Source: Bacillota bacterium (GTDB lineage Bacteria > Bacillota > Bacilli > Paenibacillales > Paenibacillaceae). From it: a stretch of 9,777 nucleotides of DNA. The stretch's first letter is position 1; every line of letters starts with the position of its first letter. The stretch spans positions 1-9,777 of the forward strand of contig JAEZZE010000453.1 of the NCBI GenBank assembly GCA_023418755.1, in the 5' to 3' direction. The notes under the pieces were generated by a model. It searched no databases and was not told where the DNA came from. It saw only the letters and a program-made list of their open reading frames with translations. Position numbers and translations under genes: made by a program. Below, one piece after another: positions 1-5,536 of the stretch.

Positions 1-743
1 CGGCTGTATTTTTTCGCCATCTCGGTAATGCGCCGGTATGCCCGTTTGTCCACGCCCTTCAAAGGATAATACTGAGGCCGGGTATTCGCTTCCAGAATCC
101 AATAGCGACCTTTCCTGTCTATCGCCACGTCCAGGCCTATCTCCCTGAACCCGTTCAAATGCCGGTCGAAGCAATCTCCCGCGGACTCGCCCAACAGCGC
201 CAATCTTCGGTTGGCCTCGCGGATGGCGGATTCGGAATAGCCGGCGCCCTTCATCGTTTGCTTAAAGCCGGCCACCTTTCCGCCGCTATGATAGTTGGTG
301 ACGACCTTCCCCCGCCTTCCGATTTTGGCGAACACGGCGGACGCGACCCAGCGGTTCCCGTCCTTTTGCGCCATGACTCGAAGATCGAACCGGCGGCCTT
401 TCGTCAGCGCCAGATCGATGCCCCTCTGCAGCAAATAACGTTTGCCGCCCGCAAGCGACTTCAGCCTCGCATGCAGCTTGCCCTTTGACAATCCGTTCGG
501 ATTCCCGCCGCTTCCCCTGATCCGATATCCGCCCGAAGGCGAACGTTCGATGCGGGAGATCCTTTTCCCCCCGGTGCCTTTTGAAGGCTTGAAATAAAGC
601 ACCGCATGCCGCTTCAGCATCGACTCCAGATTCGCTCTTCCGAACAGCCGGGTCTCCGGAACGTAGGATCGCAGATAAGAGTCTCCGAGCATCCACACGG
701 TTTTCCTCCACTTGCTTGCGATCGACTTGCTGGCGTACCTCAT
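1..743 (-). CDS. YheC/YheD family ATP-grasp protein (partial, 3' end outside window)
   Basis: 247 codons are open from an ATG at 743-741 and run off the left edge without a stop. The protein matches the YheC/YheD family (endospore coat-associated, ATP-grasp fold). Visible features are a phosphate-loop-like KPSKGTGGKRI at residues 52-62, QRGIDLA at 106-112, RFDLRVMAQ at 118-126, and near the C-terminus EIGLDVAIDR (201-210) and WILEANTRPQ (215-224). In ATP-grasp enzymes the last of these carries the metal-binding Asp/Glu/Asn set. Short family members are about 250 residues, so little is probably missing. The start is chosen because AGGGGGAGG lies just upstream; an in-frame ATG at 788-786 has no ribosome binding site. 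The substrate is unknown; the family is associated with the spore coat in Bacillus. The gene diverges from the acyl-CoA dehydrogenase gene. A sporulation-type -10 element is possible at 773-781. Confidence 0.85.
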   Translation of the reverse strand, partial: MRYASKSIASKWRKTVWMLGDSYLRSYVPETRLFGRANLESMLKRHAVLYFKPSKGTGGKRISRIERSPSGGYRIRGSGGNPNGLSKGKLHARLKSLAGGKRYLLQRGIDLALTKGRRFDLRVMAQKDGNRWVASAVFAKIGRRGKVVTNYHSGGKVAGFKQTMKGAGYSESAIREANRRLALLGESAGDCFDRHLNGFREIGLDVAIDRKGRYWILEANTRPQYYPLKGVDKRAYRRITEMAKKYS

Positions 744-772
744 CGGCCTCCCCCTCGCTCGCGTTACTCGAA

Positions 773-781
773 TAGAGTATG
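773..781 (-). promoter_or_regulatory. Possible sporulation sigma (SigK/SigE-type) -10 element
   Basis: On the minus strand this reads CATACTCTA, which fits the SigK -10 pattern CATAnnnTA and is one base off the SigE -10 pattern. It lies about 20 bases before the ribosome binding site of the YheC/YheD gene. The -35 region is not convincing: a GAC occurs 18 bases upstream. A spore-coat-type gene would be expected to use a mother-cell sigma factor, so position and function agree, but the motif is short. Confidence 0.3.
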
Positions 782-785
782 AAAA

Positions 786-846
786 CATGCCGGCCGCCCG
801 TCACTGCTCATAGTCCGGTACTTGAAGAGAAGGGCTCGCCGGCATG
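786..846. repeat. 9-bp inverted repeat in the divergent intergenic region
   Basis: CATGCCGGC at 786-794 and GCCGGCATG at 838-846 are perfect inverted copies 43 bases apart, between the YheC/YheD gene and the acyl-CoA dehydrogenase promoter. They could be a split operator or chance in G+C-rich DNA. No terminator-like T run follows. Confidence 0.35.
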
Positions 847-863
847 CGTTTCTCCGAGAGTGA

Positions 864-892
864 TTAACGCCGGGTTCTCCGAAAGGTATAAT
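864..892 (+). promoter_or_regulatory. Sigma-A promoter for the acyl-CoA dehydrogenase gene
   Basis: TTAACG at 864-869 is separated by exactly 17 bases from a perfect TATAAT at 887-892, on the strand of the downstream gene and about 105 bases before its start. Two near-identical 11-mers beginning TTCTCCGA (850-860 and 875-885) flank the -35 box. The second lies in the spacer and could be a regulator site. Confidence 0.6.
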
Positions 893-909
893 TAAGATAA
901 AATGCGGTC

Positions 910-928
910 CCTCCGGATGTATCGGAGG
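910..928 (+). other. Leader hairpin sequestering a GGAGG
   Basis: CCTCCG (910-915) pairs with CGGAGG (923-928) around a 7-base loop in the predicted 5' leader of the acyl-CoA dehydrogenase mRNA. The downstream arm is a Shine-Dalgarno-like GGAGG placed before an ATG at 942. There is no T run after it, so it is not a terminator. Confidence 0.35.
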
Positions 929-996
929 AGATCTGCCGATCATGAATACAGCGGCCCGCCTTCAGGCAAGTCGCTTAATAAAGGAGTGGCAAGCCG

Positions 997-2169
997 ATGA
1001 CGAACCCTTGGAAAGATCCCTATATCCGCAACGAAGAGGAGCGCGAACGGGCGGCCCTGGCGGAAAAGCTGGCGGCCCGTTTCGCCGGGAGAGCCGGGCG
1101 GCATGACAGGGAGGGAACGTTTCCGTTCGAAAATTTCGCCGACCTTCGAGAGAACGGCTACTTGAAAGCGACCGTTCCGAAACGCTACGGAGGAGACGAA
1201 TTGTCACTGTACGGCCTCGTCCAGCTTCAGGAGCGGCTGGCGTACGGCGACGGCTCGACCGCGCTGGCCGTAGGCTGGCACGTAGGCCAAGTGCTGCACT
1301 TTCGCGAGAGCCGCAAGTGGCCCGAACCGCTCTTTGCCGATCTGTGCCGTTCCGTCGTCCGGGACGGAACGATGATCAACACGTTCGCGAGCGAAGCGGC
1401 TTCGGGCAGTCCGAGCCGCGGAGGCCGCCCCGAGACGACGGCCGTTCGGGCGGACGGAGGATGGCGGATTACGGGCCGCAAAACGTTCAGCACGCTGGCC
1501 CCGATTCTCGATCGCTTCGTCGTGACGGCGTACGTGCCGGAAGAAGACGCCGTCGCCGAATTTCTCGTCGAACGGACGGAACGGGTAAGCATCGTCGAAA
1601 CTTGGGATACGCTGGGGATGCGCTCGACCGGAAGCCACGATGTCGTGCTGGACGGCGCGTTCGCGGGAGCGGACAAGAGAATTCCCGGCAAGGGAGAGGA
1701 CGACGGGGGAGGCTGGCTGCTGCACATTCCCGCCTGCTATATCGGCATTGCCCGAGCGGCCAGAGATTACGCGCTGGAGTTCGCCCGCTCGTACCGGCCC
1801 AATACGCTAAGCGAGCCGATCTCCTCCCTCCCTTCCGTTCGGCAGACGATCGGAGAGATGGAGATCGAGTTGCGAACCGCCCGTTCCCTGCTGTACGAAG
1901 CGGCGGAGCGCTGGGATCGCGAGGTCGGCCTGCGCCCGTCGTTAAGGCCGGAGTTGAGCTTGGCCAAATACGCAGCCGTCAATAACGCCATCCGGGTTGT
2001 CGATTTGTCGATGCGCATCGTCGGGGGCGCGAGCCTCTCCCGCCGTTCGCCCCTGGAGCGTTATTACCGGGACGTCCGCGCCGGCCTGCACAACCCGCCG
2101 ATGGACAACGCCGTGCTGCAGACGCTGGCGGATTCCGCTCTAAGGGAGTCGAGCGCGCCTAGTTCCTAG
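997..2169 (+). CDS. Acyl-CoA dehydrogenase family flavoprotein
   Basis: 390 residues, the usual length for the family. The start ATG has AAGGAG ten bases upstream. An N-terminal helical domain (about 10-115; VPKRYGGDELS at 60-70) is followed by the beta domain (about 125-230), with WRITGRKTFST (156-166) and WDTLGMRSTGSHDVVLDG (203-220) typical of the middle domain. A C-terminal helical domain (about 245-385) contains RYYRDVRAGLHNPPMDN. The C-terminal signature resembles the Acyl-CoA_dh_2 group, which holds DszC-like flavin monooxygenases and the YdbM-type proteins of Bacillus, more than classical fatty acyl-CoA dehydrogenases. I could not locate a clear catalytic glutamate. It probably binds flavin. 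Whether it oxidises an acyl-CoA or is a reduced-flavin monooxygenase is open. No ETF or CoA ligase gene is nearby; the next gene, a VOC protein, is in the same direction 107 bases away. Confidence 0.85.
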   Translation: MTNPWKDPYIRNEEERERAALAEKLAARFAGRAGRHDREGTFPFENFADLRENGYLKATVPKRYGGDELSLYGLVQLQERLAYGDGSTALAVGWHVGQVLHFRESRKWPEPLFADLCRSVVRDGTMINTFASEAASGSPSRGGRPETTAVRADGGWRITGRKTFSTLAPILDRFVVTAYVPEEDAVAEFLVERTERVSIVETWDTLGMRSTGSHDVVLDGAFAGADKRIPGKGEDDGGGWLLHIPACYIGIARAARDYALEFARSYRPNTLSEPISSLPSVRQTIGEMEIELRTARSLLYEAAERWDREVGLRPSLRPELSLAKYAAVNNAIRVVDLSMRIVGGASLSRRSPLERYYRDVRAGLHNPPMDNAVLQTLADSALRESSAPSS

Positions 2170-2184
2170 CCGAAGCTTTCCCTC

Positions 2185-2214
2185 TCAAGAACGTACGTAA
2201 TCAAGAACGTACGT
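2185..2214. repeat. Tandem 14-bp direct repeats with ACGTACGT palindromes (operator candidate)
   Basis: TCAAGAACGTACGT occurs at 2185-2198 and again at 2201-2214, a period of 16 bases. Each copy carries ACGTACGT, and the second sits inside the perfect 10-bp palindrome AACGTACGTT (2206-2215). The second copy ends at the base before the -35 hexamer of the VOC gene promoter, which suggests a regulator binding site. The regulator is unknown. Confidence 0.5.
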
Positions 2215-2243
2215 TTGCGTTCGGAGCGGAATTGTGTTATTAT
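2215..2243 (+). promoter_or_regulatory. Extended -10 promoter for the VOC gene
   Basis: TTGCGT (2215-2220), a 17-base spacer and TATTAT (2238-2243), preceded by TG at 2235-2236 (TGnTATTAT, an extended -10). The weak -35 and good extended -10, with palindromic repeats immediately upstream, fit a regulated promoter. Transcription would begin near 2250. Confidence 0.5.
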
Positions 2244-2276
2244 CCTTCCGAAACCAATCCAAGAGGAGTGAGCCGT

Positions 2277-2687
2277 TTGCCGTTAAACGCCTATTTGAAT
2301 TTTGACGGGAATACTCGGGAAGTCGTTCAGTTCTATGCGCAAGTATTCGGACTTGAAGAACCGCACATCATGACCTTCGATTCGATACATTCCGAAGAGG
2401 AACTACCCCCGGGAGCGGCGAATCGGGTCATGCACGCGTTCCTGACCATCGGCGGGAGCTCCCTGATGTTCTCCGACACGTTCCCCGGAATGCCCTTCCA
2501 GCAAGGCATCAACAACTTTTCTCTCGCGCTCGTGCTGAGCGACGAGAACGCGCTCCGCGACGCCTTTCATAAGCTGAAGGAAGGCGGAACGATCATCATG
2601 GAGCTGCAGGAAGTGCCTTGGAGCAAAGTTTACGGCAGTCTGACGGACAAATACGGTGTCACTTGGCAATTCAGCTTGGAGAGCTAG
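2277..2687 (+). CDS. VOC family protein, PhnB-like
   Basis: 136 residues beginning MPLNAYLNFDGN from a TTG at 2277-2279. The TTG is chosen because AAGAGGAG ends eight bases upstream and the resulting N-terminus aligns with E. coli PhnB, which also begins MPLN-YL-F-GN. An in-frame GTG at 2268 overlaps the ribosome binding site, and the TTG at 2232 lies upstream of it and overlaps the promoter. The chain shows the two halves of a vicinal-oxygen-chelate fold: residues about 1-65, with FYAQVFGLE and AFLTIGGSSLMFSD, and about 75-136, with FSLALVLSD and LTDKYGVTWQF. PhnB-like proteins have no firmly established reaction despite the name; there are no phosphonate genes here. It has its own promoter and ends 27 bases before a strong terminator, so it is probably monocistronic, with possible read-through from the upstream dehydrogenase. 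Confidence 0.85.
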   Translation: MPLNAYLNFDGNTREVVQFYAQVFGLEEPHIMTFDSIHSEEELPPGAANRVMHAFLTIGGSSLMFSDTFPGMPFQQGINNFSLALVLSDENALRDAFHKLKEGGTIIMELQEVPWSKVYGSLTDKYGVTWQFSLES

Positions 2688-2713
2688 ACCGGATTCCGCC
2701 GGATGCATACGCG

Positions 2714-2743
2714 AAAGCCGCGCCCGACTCGGGCGCGGCTTTT
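2714..2743 (+). terminator. Rho-independent terminator of the VOC gene
   Basis: AAAGCCGCGCCCG (2714-2726) pairs perfectly with its complement at 2730-2742 around a 3-base loop, followed by a short T run (2740-2743). The 13-bp, largely G+C stem starts 27 bases after the VOC stop codon. Confidence 0.85.
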
Positions 2744-2748
2744 GACGT

Positions 2749-2961
2749 CTAGTCTTTTCTTGCGCGCTGTCTCCCCGGCCGGCAATCGTAAAATGGCGAA
2801 CTCCTTGGCGGTCAGCTTCACCGCCCGCCCGTTCTTGGTCACCGAGAAATTGTCCGGATCGATGACGAGTTCGAACAGCCGTAATAATCCGAAGCAGATC
2901 CATCCCCCCCAAGACGCGGGAGCATCAGGATCTAGATTAATCAAGTCGTATTCGTTCAGCC
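2749..2961 (-). pseudogene. Relic of an OmpR/PhoB-family response regulator
   Basis: Pieces of a two-domain response regulator can be read on the minus strand in shifting frames. LNEYDLINLD (2959-2930) looks like the receiver beta-3 strand ending in the phosphoacceptor Asp. After one extra base (2929), LMLPRLGG (2928-2905) follows. After a further extra base in a run of seven G (2904-2910), MDLLRIITAVR follows (2903-2871). The reading then passes, without the rest of the receiver and the linker, into a winged-helix start, ELVIDPDNFSV then KLTAKEFAILRL (about 2872-2783). A shifted frame continues with PGR and reaches a stop at 2751-2749. The receiver N-terminus, the receiver end plus linker, and the recognition-helix half of the winged helix are missing. 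There is no start with a ribosome binding site. It lies between the VOC terminator and the rbgA terminator. Order and similarity are seen in the sequence; the family call rests on recognition, not on a search. Confidence 0.7.
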
Positions 2962-2964
2962 TAT

Positions 2965-2997
2965 AAAAAGCTCCCCGAGGAGATTCCCGCGGGGAGC
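2965..2997 (-). terminator. Rho-independent terminator of rbgA
   Basis: On the minus strand GCTCCCCG (2997-2990) pairs with CGGGGAGC (2977-2970) around a 12-base loop, followed by TTTTT (2969-2965). It starts 20 bases after the rbgA stop codon and closes the minus-strand cluster. Confidence 0.85.
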
Positions 2998-3016
2998 CGA
3001 CAGCCGAACGACGTAT

Positions 3017-3892
3017 TTACTTTTCCGTTTCCGACGGCCTCTCGAAAGTGATCCGGCCGAGCTTGCCCGATCGCAAATCCCGAAGCAGCACGTTCGCCGC
3101 CTTCTCGTAATCGACATGGCCCCCGCCGACGATACAGCCTCTCCGGCGGCCGATGTCTTCCAGCATCCCGACGGCCGCCTGCATGTCCGGCAGCTCCGAG
3201 GGCAGCTCTTCCAAGCCGTAGCGCTCGGCCAGCGCAGTTCCGTATTCCTCGACAAGCACCTTCAGCATGAAGCAAGCGACTTCGTCGATGTGCAGAACGT
3301 CTTCCTTAATCGCGCCCGTGGCGGCGAGACGGAACCCGACGACGGGATCGTCGAACTTGGGCCACAGAATGCCAGGCGTATCGAGCAGCTCCAGCTCTCC
3401 CCCGAAACGAATCCATTGTTGCCCTTTCGTCACCCCGGGCCGATCACCGGTCACCGCGACGTTGCGTCCGGCCAGCCGGTTGATCAGCGTCGACTTGCCG
3501 ACGTTCGGTATGCCGACGATTAGCGCGCGAATCGGACGGGGCTTCATTCCTTTGGCGATTTGACGATCGATTTTCTCCTGGAGCAGCTCCTTGGCTTTGC
3601 CGGCGAGATCCTTGACTCCGGCGCCCGCGTTGGCGTCGATCGCATGAACGGCGAGCCCGCGGTCGCGAAAATGCCGGCTCCACTCCGCCGTCCGGTCCGG
3701 ATCCGCCAAATCCGCCTTGTTGAGCAGCACGAGACGCGGCTTCGCGCCGGTAATCTCGTCCACCATCGGATTTCGGCTCGAGCTCGGAATGCGGGCGTCG
3801 AGAAGTTCGAACACGACGTCGATCAGCTTCAGCTTTTCTTCGATCTGCCGCCTCGCTCTCGTCATATGGCCCGGGAACCATTGAATCGTCAT
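3017..3892 (-). CDS. rbgA: Ribosome biogenesis GTPase RbgA (YlqF)
   Basis: 291 residues from the ATG at 3892-3890, close to the 282 of B. subtilis RbgA. It is a circularly permuted GTPase: the G4 motif NKAD (58-61) comes before G1 GIPNVGKST (127-135), the G2 threonine (GVTKG, 153-157) and G3 DTPG (171-174). PGH at 7-9 includes the histidine implicated in GTP hydrolysis by RbgA, and about 115 C-terminal residues form the helical RNA-binding domain. It acts in late 50S assembly. The start is set by AAGGAAGGTG eight bases upstream; the longer reading to 3949 adds 19 residues with no such site. A three-codon ORF (ATGAAAACATGA) overlaps the start. In B. subtilis this gene lies just after rplS and is followed by rnhB. 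Here lepB and a 222-bp repeat element intervene, and rnhB does not follow directly. No clear promoter of its own was found. Confidence 0.95.
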   Translation of the reverse strand: MTIQWFPGHMTRARRQIEEKLKLIDVVFELLDARIPSSSRNPMVDEITGAKPRLVLLNKADLADPDRTAEWSRHFRDRGLAVHAIDANAGAGVKDLAGKAKELLQEKIDRQIAKGMKPRPIRALIVGIPNVGKSTLINRLAGRNVAVTGDRPGVTKGQQWIRFGGELELLDTPGILWPKFDDPVVGFRLAATGAIKEDVLHIDEVACFMLKVLVEEYGTALAERYGLEELPSELPDMQAAVGMLEDIGRRRGCIVGGGHVDYEKAANVLLRDLRSGKLGRITFERPSETEK

Positions 3893-3923
3893 GTTTTCAT
3901 CACCTTCCTTGCCTATGAGAGGT

Positions 3924-4145
3924 AGTTCAAAAAGTCCAATTTTGATCACGTAGAAGAGCAGAAAGCGGATTCGACATCGAATCTTGAACTCAGTCGATTC
4001 TTCCGGTACTCATGTAGGTTTTCCTACACTTTTGCGATCGCTTCCCCATCACCGCTCTTCGTCCAACCTTCCTGGATGCATGGGCGAGCAGTTCGCCGTC
4101 AGGCGAACGACCAGCCTCGGTGCTGAAAACCGGACTTTTTGAACT
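3924..4145. mobile_element. 222-bp MITE-like element with 14-bp terminal inverted repeats
   Basis: AGTTCAAAAAGTCC at 3924-3937 and its exact reverse complement at 4132-4145 bound a 222-bp block in the lepB-rbgA gap. Similarity continues inward weakly (8 of the next 13 bases). Three perfect internal hairpins lie inside: GATTCGA-CA-TCGAATC (3968-3983), TGTAGG-TTTT-CCTACA (4013-4028) and GTTCGCC-GTCA-GGCGAAC (4091-4108). There is no transposase-sized ORF. The flanks (GAGGT and CAAAT) show no obvious target duplication. This looks like a small non-autonomous element or dispersed structured repeat; an RNA with regulatory function is an alternative. The rest of the gap (4146-4236) holds a terminator-like hairpin. 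Confidence 0.6.
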
Positions 4146-4152
4146 CAAATGA

Positions 4153-4174
4153 TAAAAATCGGGGACTGTTCCCC
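4153..4174 (-). terminator. Possible terminator of lepB
   Basis: On the minus strand GGGGA-ACAG-TCCCC (4174-4161) is followed by GATTTTTAT. The stem is only 5 bp, so it is weaker than the other terminators here, but it stands 63 bases after the lepB stop and just before the repeat element. The palindrome GGGGACTGTTCCCC could instead be a REP-like motif. Confidence 0.4.
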
Positions 4175-4236
4175 TAAGTCGCCGAAGACGCTCGATCGCC
4201 TCCAACGAACTTCGATACGGAACAGCCCCGCGTTAA

Positions 4237-4941
4237 TCAATGTTTCACCAGTTTGAAATCCTTGATCGGCCAGAAGATCAGATCCGCGCGGCCCACGATC
4301 TCGTCCGTCGAGACGTAGCCGATCATCCGGCTGTCCTCGCTGTTGGGCCGATTGTCTCCCATGACGAACACCGTTCCTTCCGGCACGACGCCGTCCGGGA
4401 ATGAGCTGTTCGGGAAGTTGGAACGATCCCCGTCGTAACGGTTGTACAGCACGCCTTGCGAGTGGGCTTTGTCGTAGGCCTCCTGCAAGTAAGTCTCGGC
4501 TAACGGTTCGCCGTTTATGTAAACTTGGTCGCCTTCGACCTTAACGGTCTCGCCCGGCAGCGCGATCACGCGCTTGATGAAATCGCGGCCTTCCTCCGGC
4601 ACGTGGAACACGATCACTTCCCCGCGTTTCGGCTCGCGAATGTCGTAGATGATTTTGTTGACGATAATCCGCTCCCGGTTCCAAAAGTTCGGTTCCATGG
4701 ACGGACCGTCTACGATAAAGGGACTGACCAGAAACCAGCGGATAACGAACACGAGGATACCGGCGATCGCAAGCGCCTTGATCCATTCCATCAGCTCGTT
4801 GCTCGAGCGCTTAGGAGGCTTTGCCCCTTCGTTCGCGCCGGAAGCCGCACCCGTACCGTTGTCGCGGGCCTCGCGGCGATCCGCGGCCGGTTCCGCTTCC
4901 TGCCCGGCCGGATCGTTCGGTTTGGAATTGTAGTTGTCCAT
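4237..4941 (-). CDS. lepB: Signal peptidase I
   Basis: 234 residues from the ATG at 4941-4939. It cleaves signal peptides from secreted proteins at the outer face of the membrane. One membrane segment (about 54-76, rich in Ala/Ile/Leu/Val) precedes the catalytic serine in GPSMEP (Ser81). The catalytic lysine is in FIKRVIALPGE (Lys123), and box E, GDNRPNSEDSR, is at 195-205, so the Ser/Lys dyad is complete. The first 50 residues are hydrophilic and low-complexity, an unusually long cytoplasmic tail compared with small Bacillus SipS-type enzymes. The ATG is preferred over a TTG two codons upstream because GAGG is nine bases from the ATG and only three from the TTG. It lies between rplS and rbgA, an arrangement I associate with Paenibacillus-type genomes. 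It is preceded by the rplS terminator; no separate promoter is evident, so expression may depend on read-through. Confidence 0.95.
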   Translation of the reverse strand: MDNYNSKPNDPAGQEAEPAADRREARDNGTGAASGANEGAKPPKRSSNELMEWIKALAIAGILVFVIRWFLVSPFIVDGPSMEPNFWNRERIIVNKIIYDIREPKRGEVIVFHVPEEGRDFIKRVIALPGETVKVEGDQVYINGEPLAETYLQEAYDKAHSQGVLYNRYDGDRSNFPNSSFPDGVVPEGTVFVMGDNRPNSEDSRMIGYVSTDEIVGRADLIFWPIKDFKLVKH

Positions 4942-4974
4942 TCGCAATCGCCTCTAGCTTTCTGGTAGGTATGC

Positions 4975-5008
4975 AAAAAGGAGGACTTGAACGTCGCCAA
5001 GCCCTCCT
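4975..5008 (-). terminator. Terminator between rplS and lepB
   Basis: On the minus strand a 10-bp stem with one mismatch plus a closing A-T pair (5008-4998 with 4989-4979), loop of 8 bases, is followed by TTTTT (4979-4975). It begins 11 bases after the rplS stop. It probably ends or attenuates the rplS transcript before lepB. Confidence 0.7.
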
Positions 5009-5018
5009 CTGTCGTCCA

Positions 5019-5363
5019 TTATCGAATTTCTTTAATACGTGCTGCCTTGCCCCGCAGATTGCGCAGGTAGTACAGTTTCGCGCGGCGAACTTTACCGCGG
5101 CGAGCCACTTCGATTTTCTCGAGACGCGGGGAATGTACCGGAAAAGCACGTTCTACTCCTACGCCGTACGAGATTTTGCGAACCGTGAAGGTTTCGCTAA
5201 TTCCGCCGCCGCGGCGTTTGATGACGACGCCTTCGAACAGCTGAACGCGCTCGCGGGAGCCCTCGACGACTTTCACGTAAACTTTCAGCGTATCGCCCGG
5301 ACGAAAGCTAGGAACGTCCTTGCGAAGCTGCTCTTGCGTGATGGCTTGAATCAAATTGCTCAT
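5019..5363 (-). CDS. rplS: 50S ribosomal protein L19
   Basis: 114 residues, full length for bacterial L19, which sits at the 30S-50S interface. It begins MSNLIQAITQEQLRKDVPSF and contains FRPGDTLKVYVKVVEG, RVQLFEGVVIKRRG and SPRLEKIEVARRGKVRRAKL, all hallmark stretches. AAGGAG lies 8 bases before the ATG (in AAGGAGTGAACACGC). Unlike a simple distal operon gene it has its own promoter (5505-5533), a leader of about 135 bases with hairpins, and its own terminator. That makes it an independently controlled unit within the cluster. Confidence 0.97.
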   Translation of the reverse strand: MSNLIQAITQEQLRKDVPSFRPGDTLKVYVKVVEGSRERVQLFEGVVIKRRGGGISETFTVRKISYGVGVERAFPVHSPRLEKIEVARRGKVRRAKLYYLRNLRGKAARIKEIR

Positions 5364-5498
5364 TGCGTGTTCACTCCTTCCCTAACAGACGTTCGTACCC
5401 CGCTCCCCGGATGGCTGGCATACGGATCTTGGCGTGCAGAGGACCGTCCTACTTCGTTCCATTTTGTCGGCTCGAAAGCGAGCAAAGACAAAACAACA
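5364..5498 (-). ncRNA. Structured 5' leader of rplS (candidate L19 leader)
   Basis: Between the predicted transcription start and the rplS ATG the minus-strand RNA can form a clear hairpin: TTTTGTC (5493-5487) pairs with GACAAAA (5468-5462), enclosing GCTCG-CTTT-CGAGC (5483-5470). A second long-range stem is possible from CCGTATGCC to GGGGTACG (about 5427-5400). An autoregulatory L19 leader is a known RNA family in Bacillota. Position and architecture fit, but I could not compare with the family model. Confidence 0.55.
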
Positions 5499-5504
5499 TT
5501 TGAA

Positions 5505-5533
5505 ATTCTATCATATTTACGCCTAAAATACAA
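5505..5533 (-). promoter_or_regulatory. Sigma-A promoter of rplS
   Basis: On the minus strand TTGTAT (5533-5528), a 17-base spacer and TAGAAT (5510-5505) preceded by TGA, giving an extended -10. It starts only four bases after the trmD stop codon. Confidence 0.6.
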
Positions 5534-5536
5534 CCG

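Noticed and set aside
286..804. 172-codon open frame on the minus strand
   Set aside because: It overlaps the YheC/YheD reading frame on the same strand, which has clear ATP-grasp motifs and a ribosome binding site. The 172-residue product has no recognisable motif.
2740..2751. Use of the 2714-2743 hairpin as a terminator for minus-strand transcription
   Set aside because: The minus-strand side has only three T before the sequence turns G+C, and the rbgA transcript is already ended at 2965-2997.
2684..2944. 86-codon minus-strand open frame as a functional small regulator
   Set aside because: The winged helix is incomplete, the start is a TTG with no ribosome binding site, and neighbouring frames carry the missing receiver pieces; called a pseudogene instead.
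3990..4205. 71-codon minus-strand open frame between lepB and rbgA
   Set aside because: It crosses the boundary of the 222-bp element and its hairpins and has no recognisable domain; better explained as chance within the repeat.
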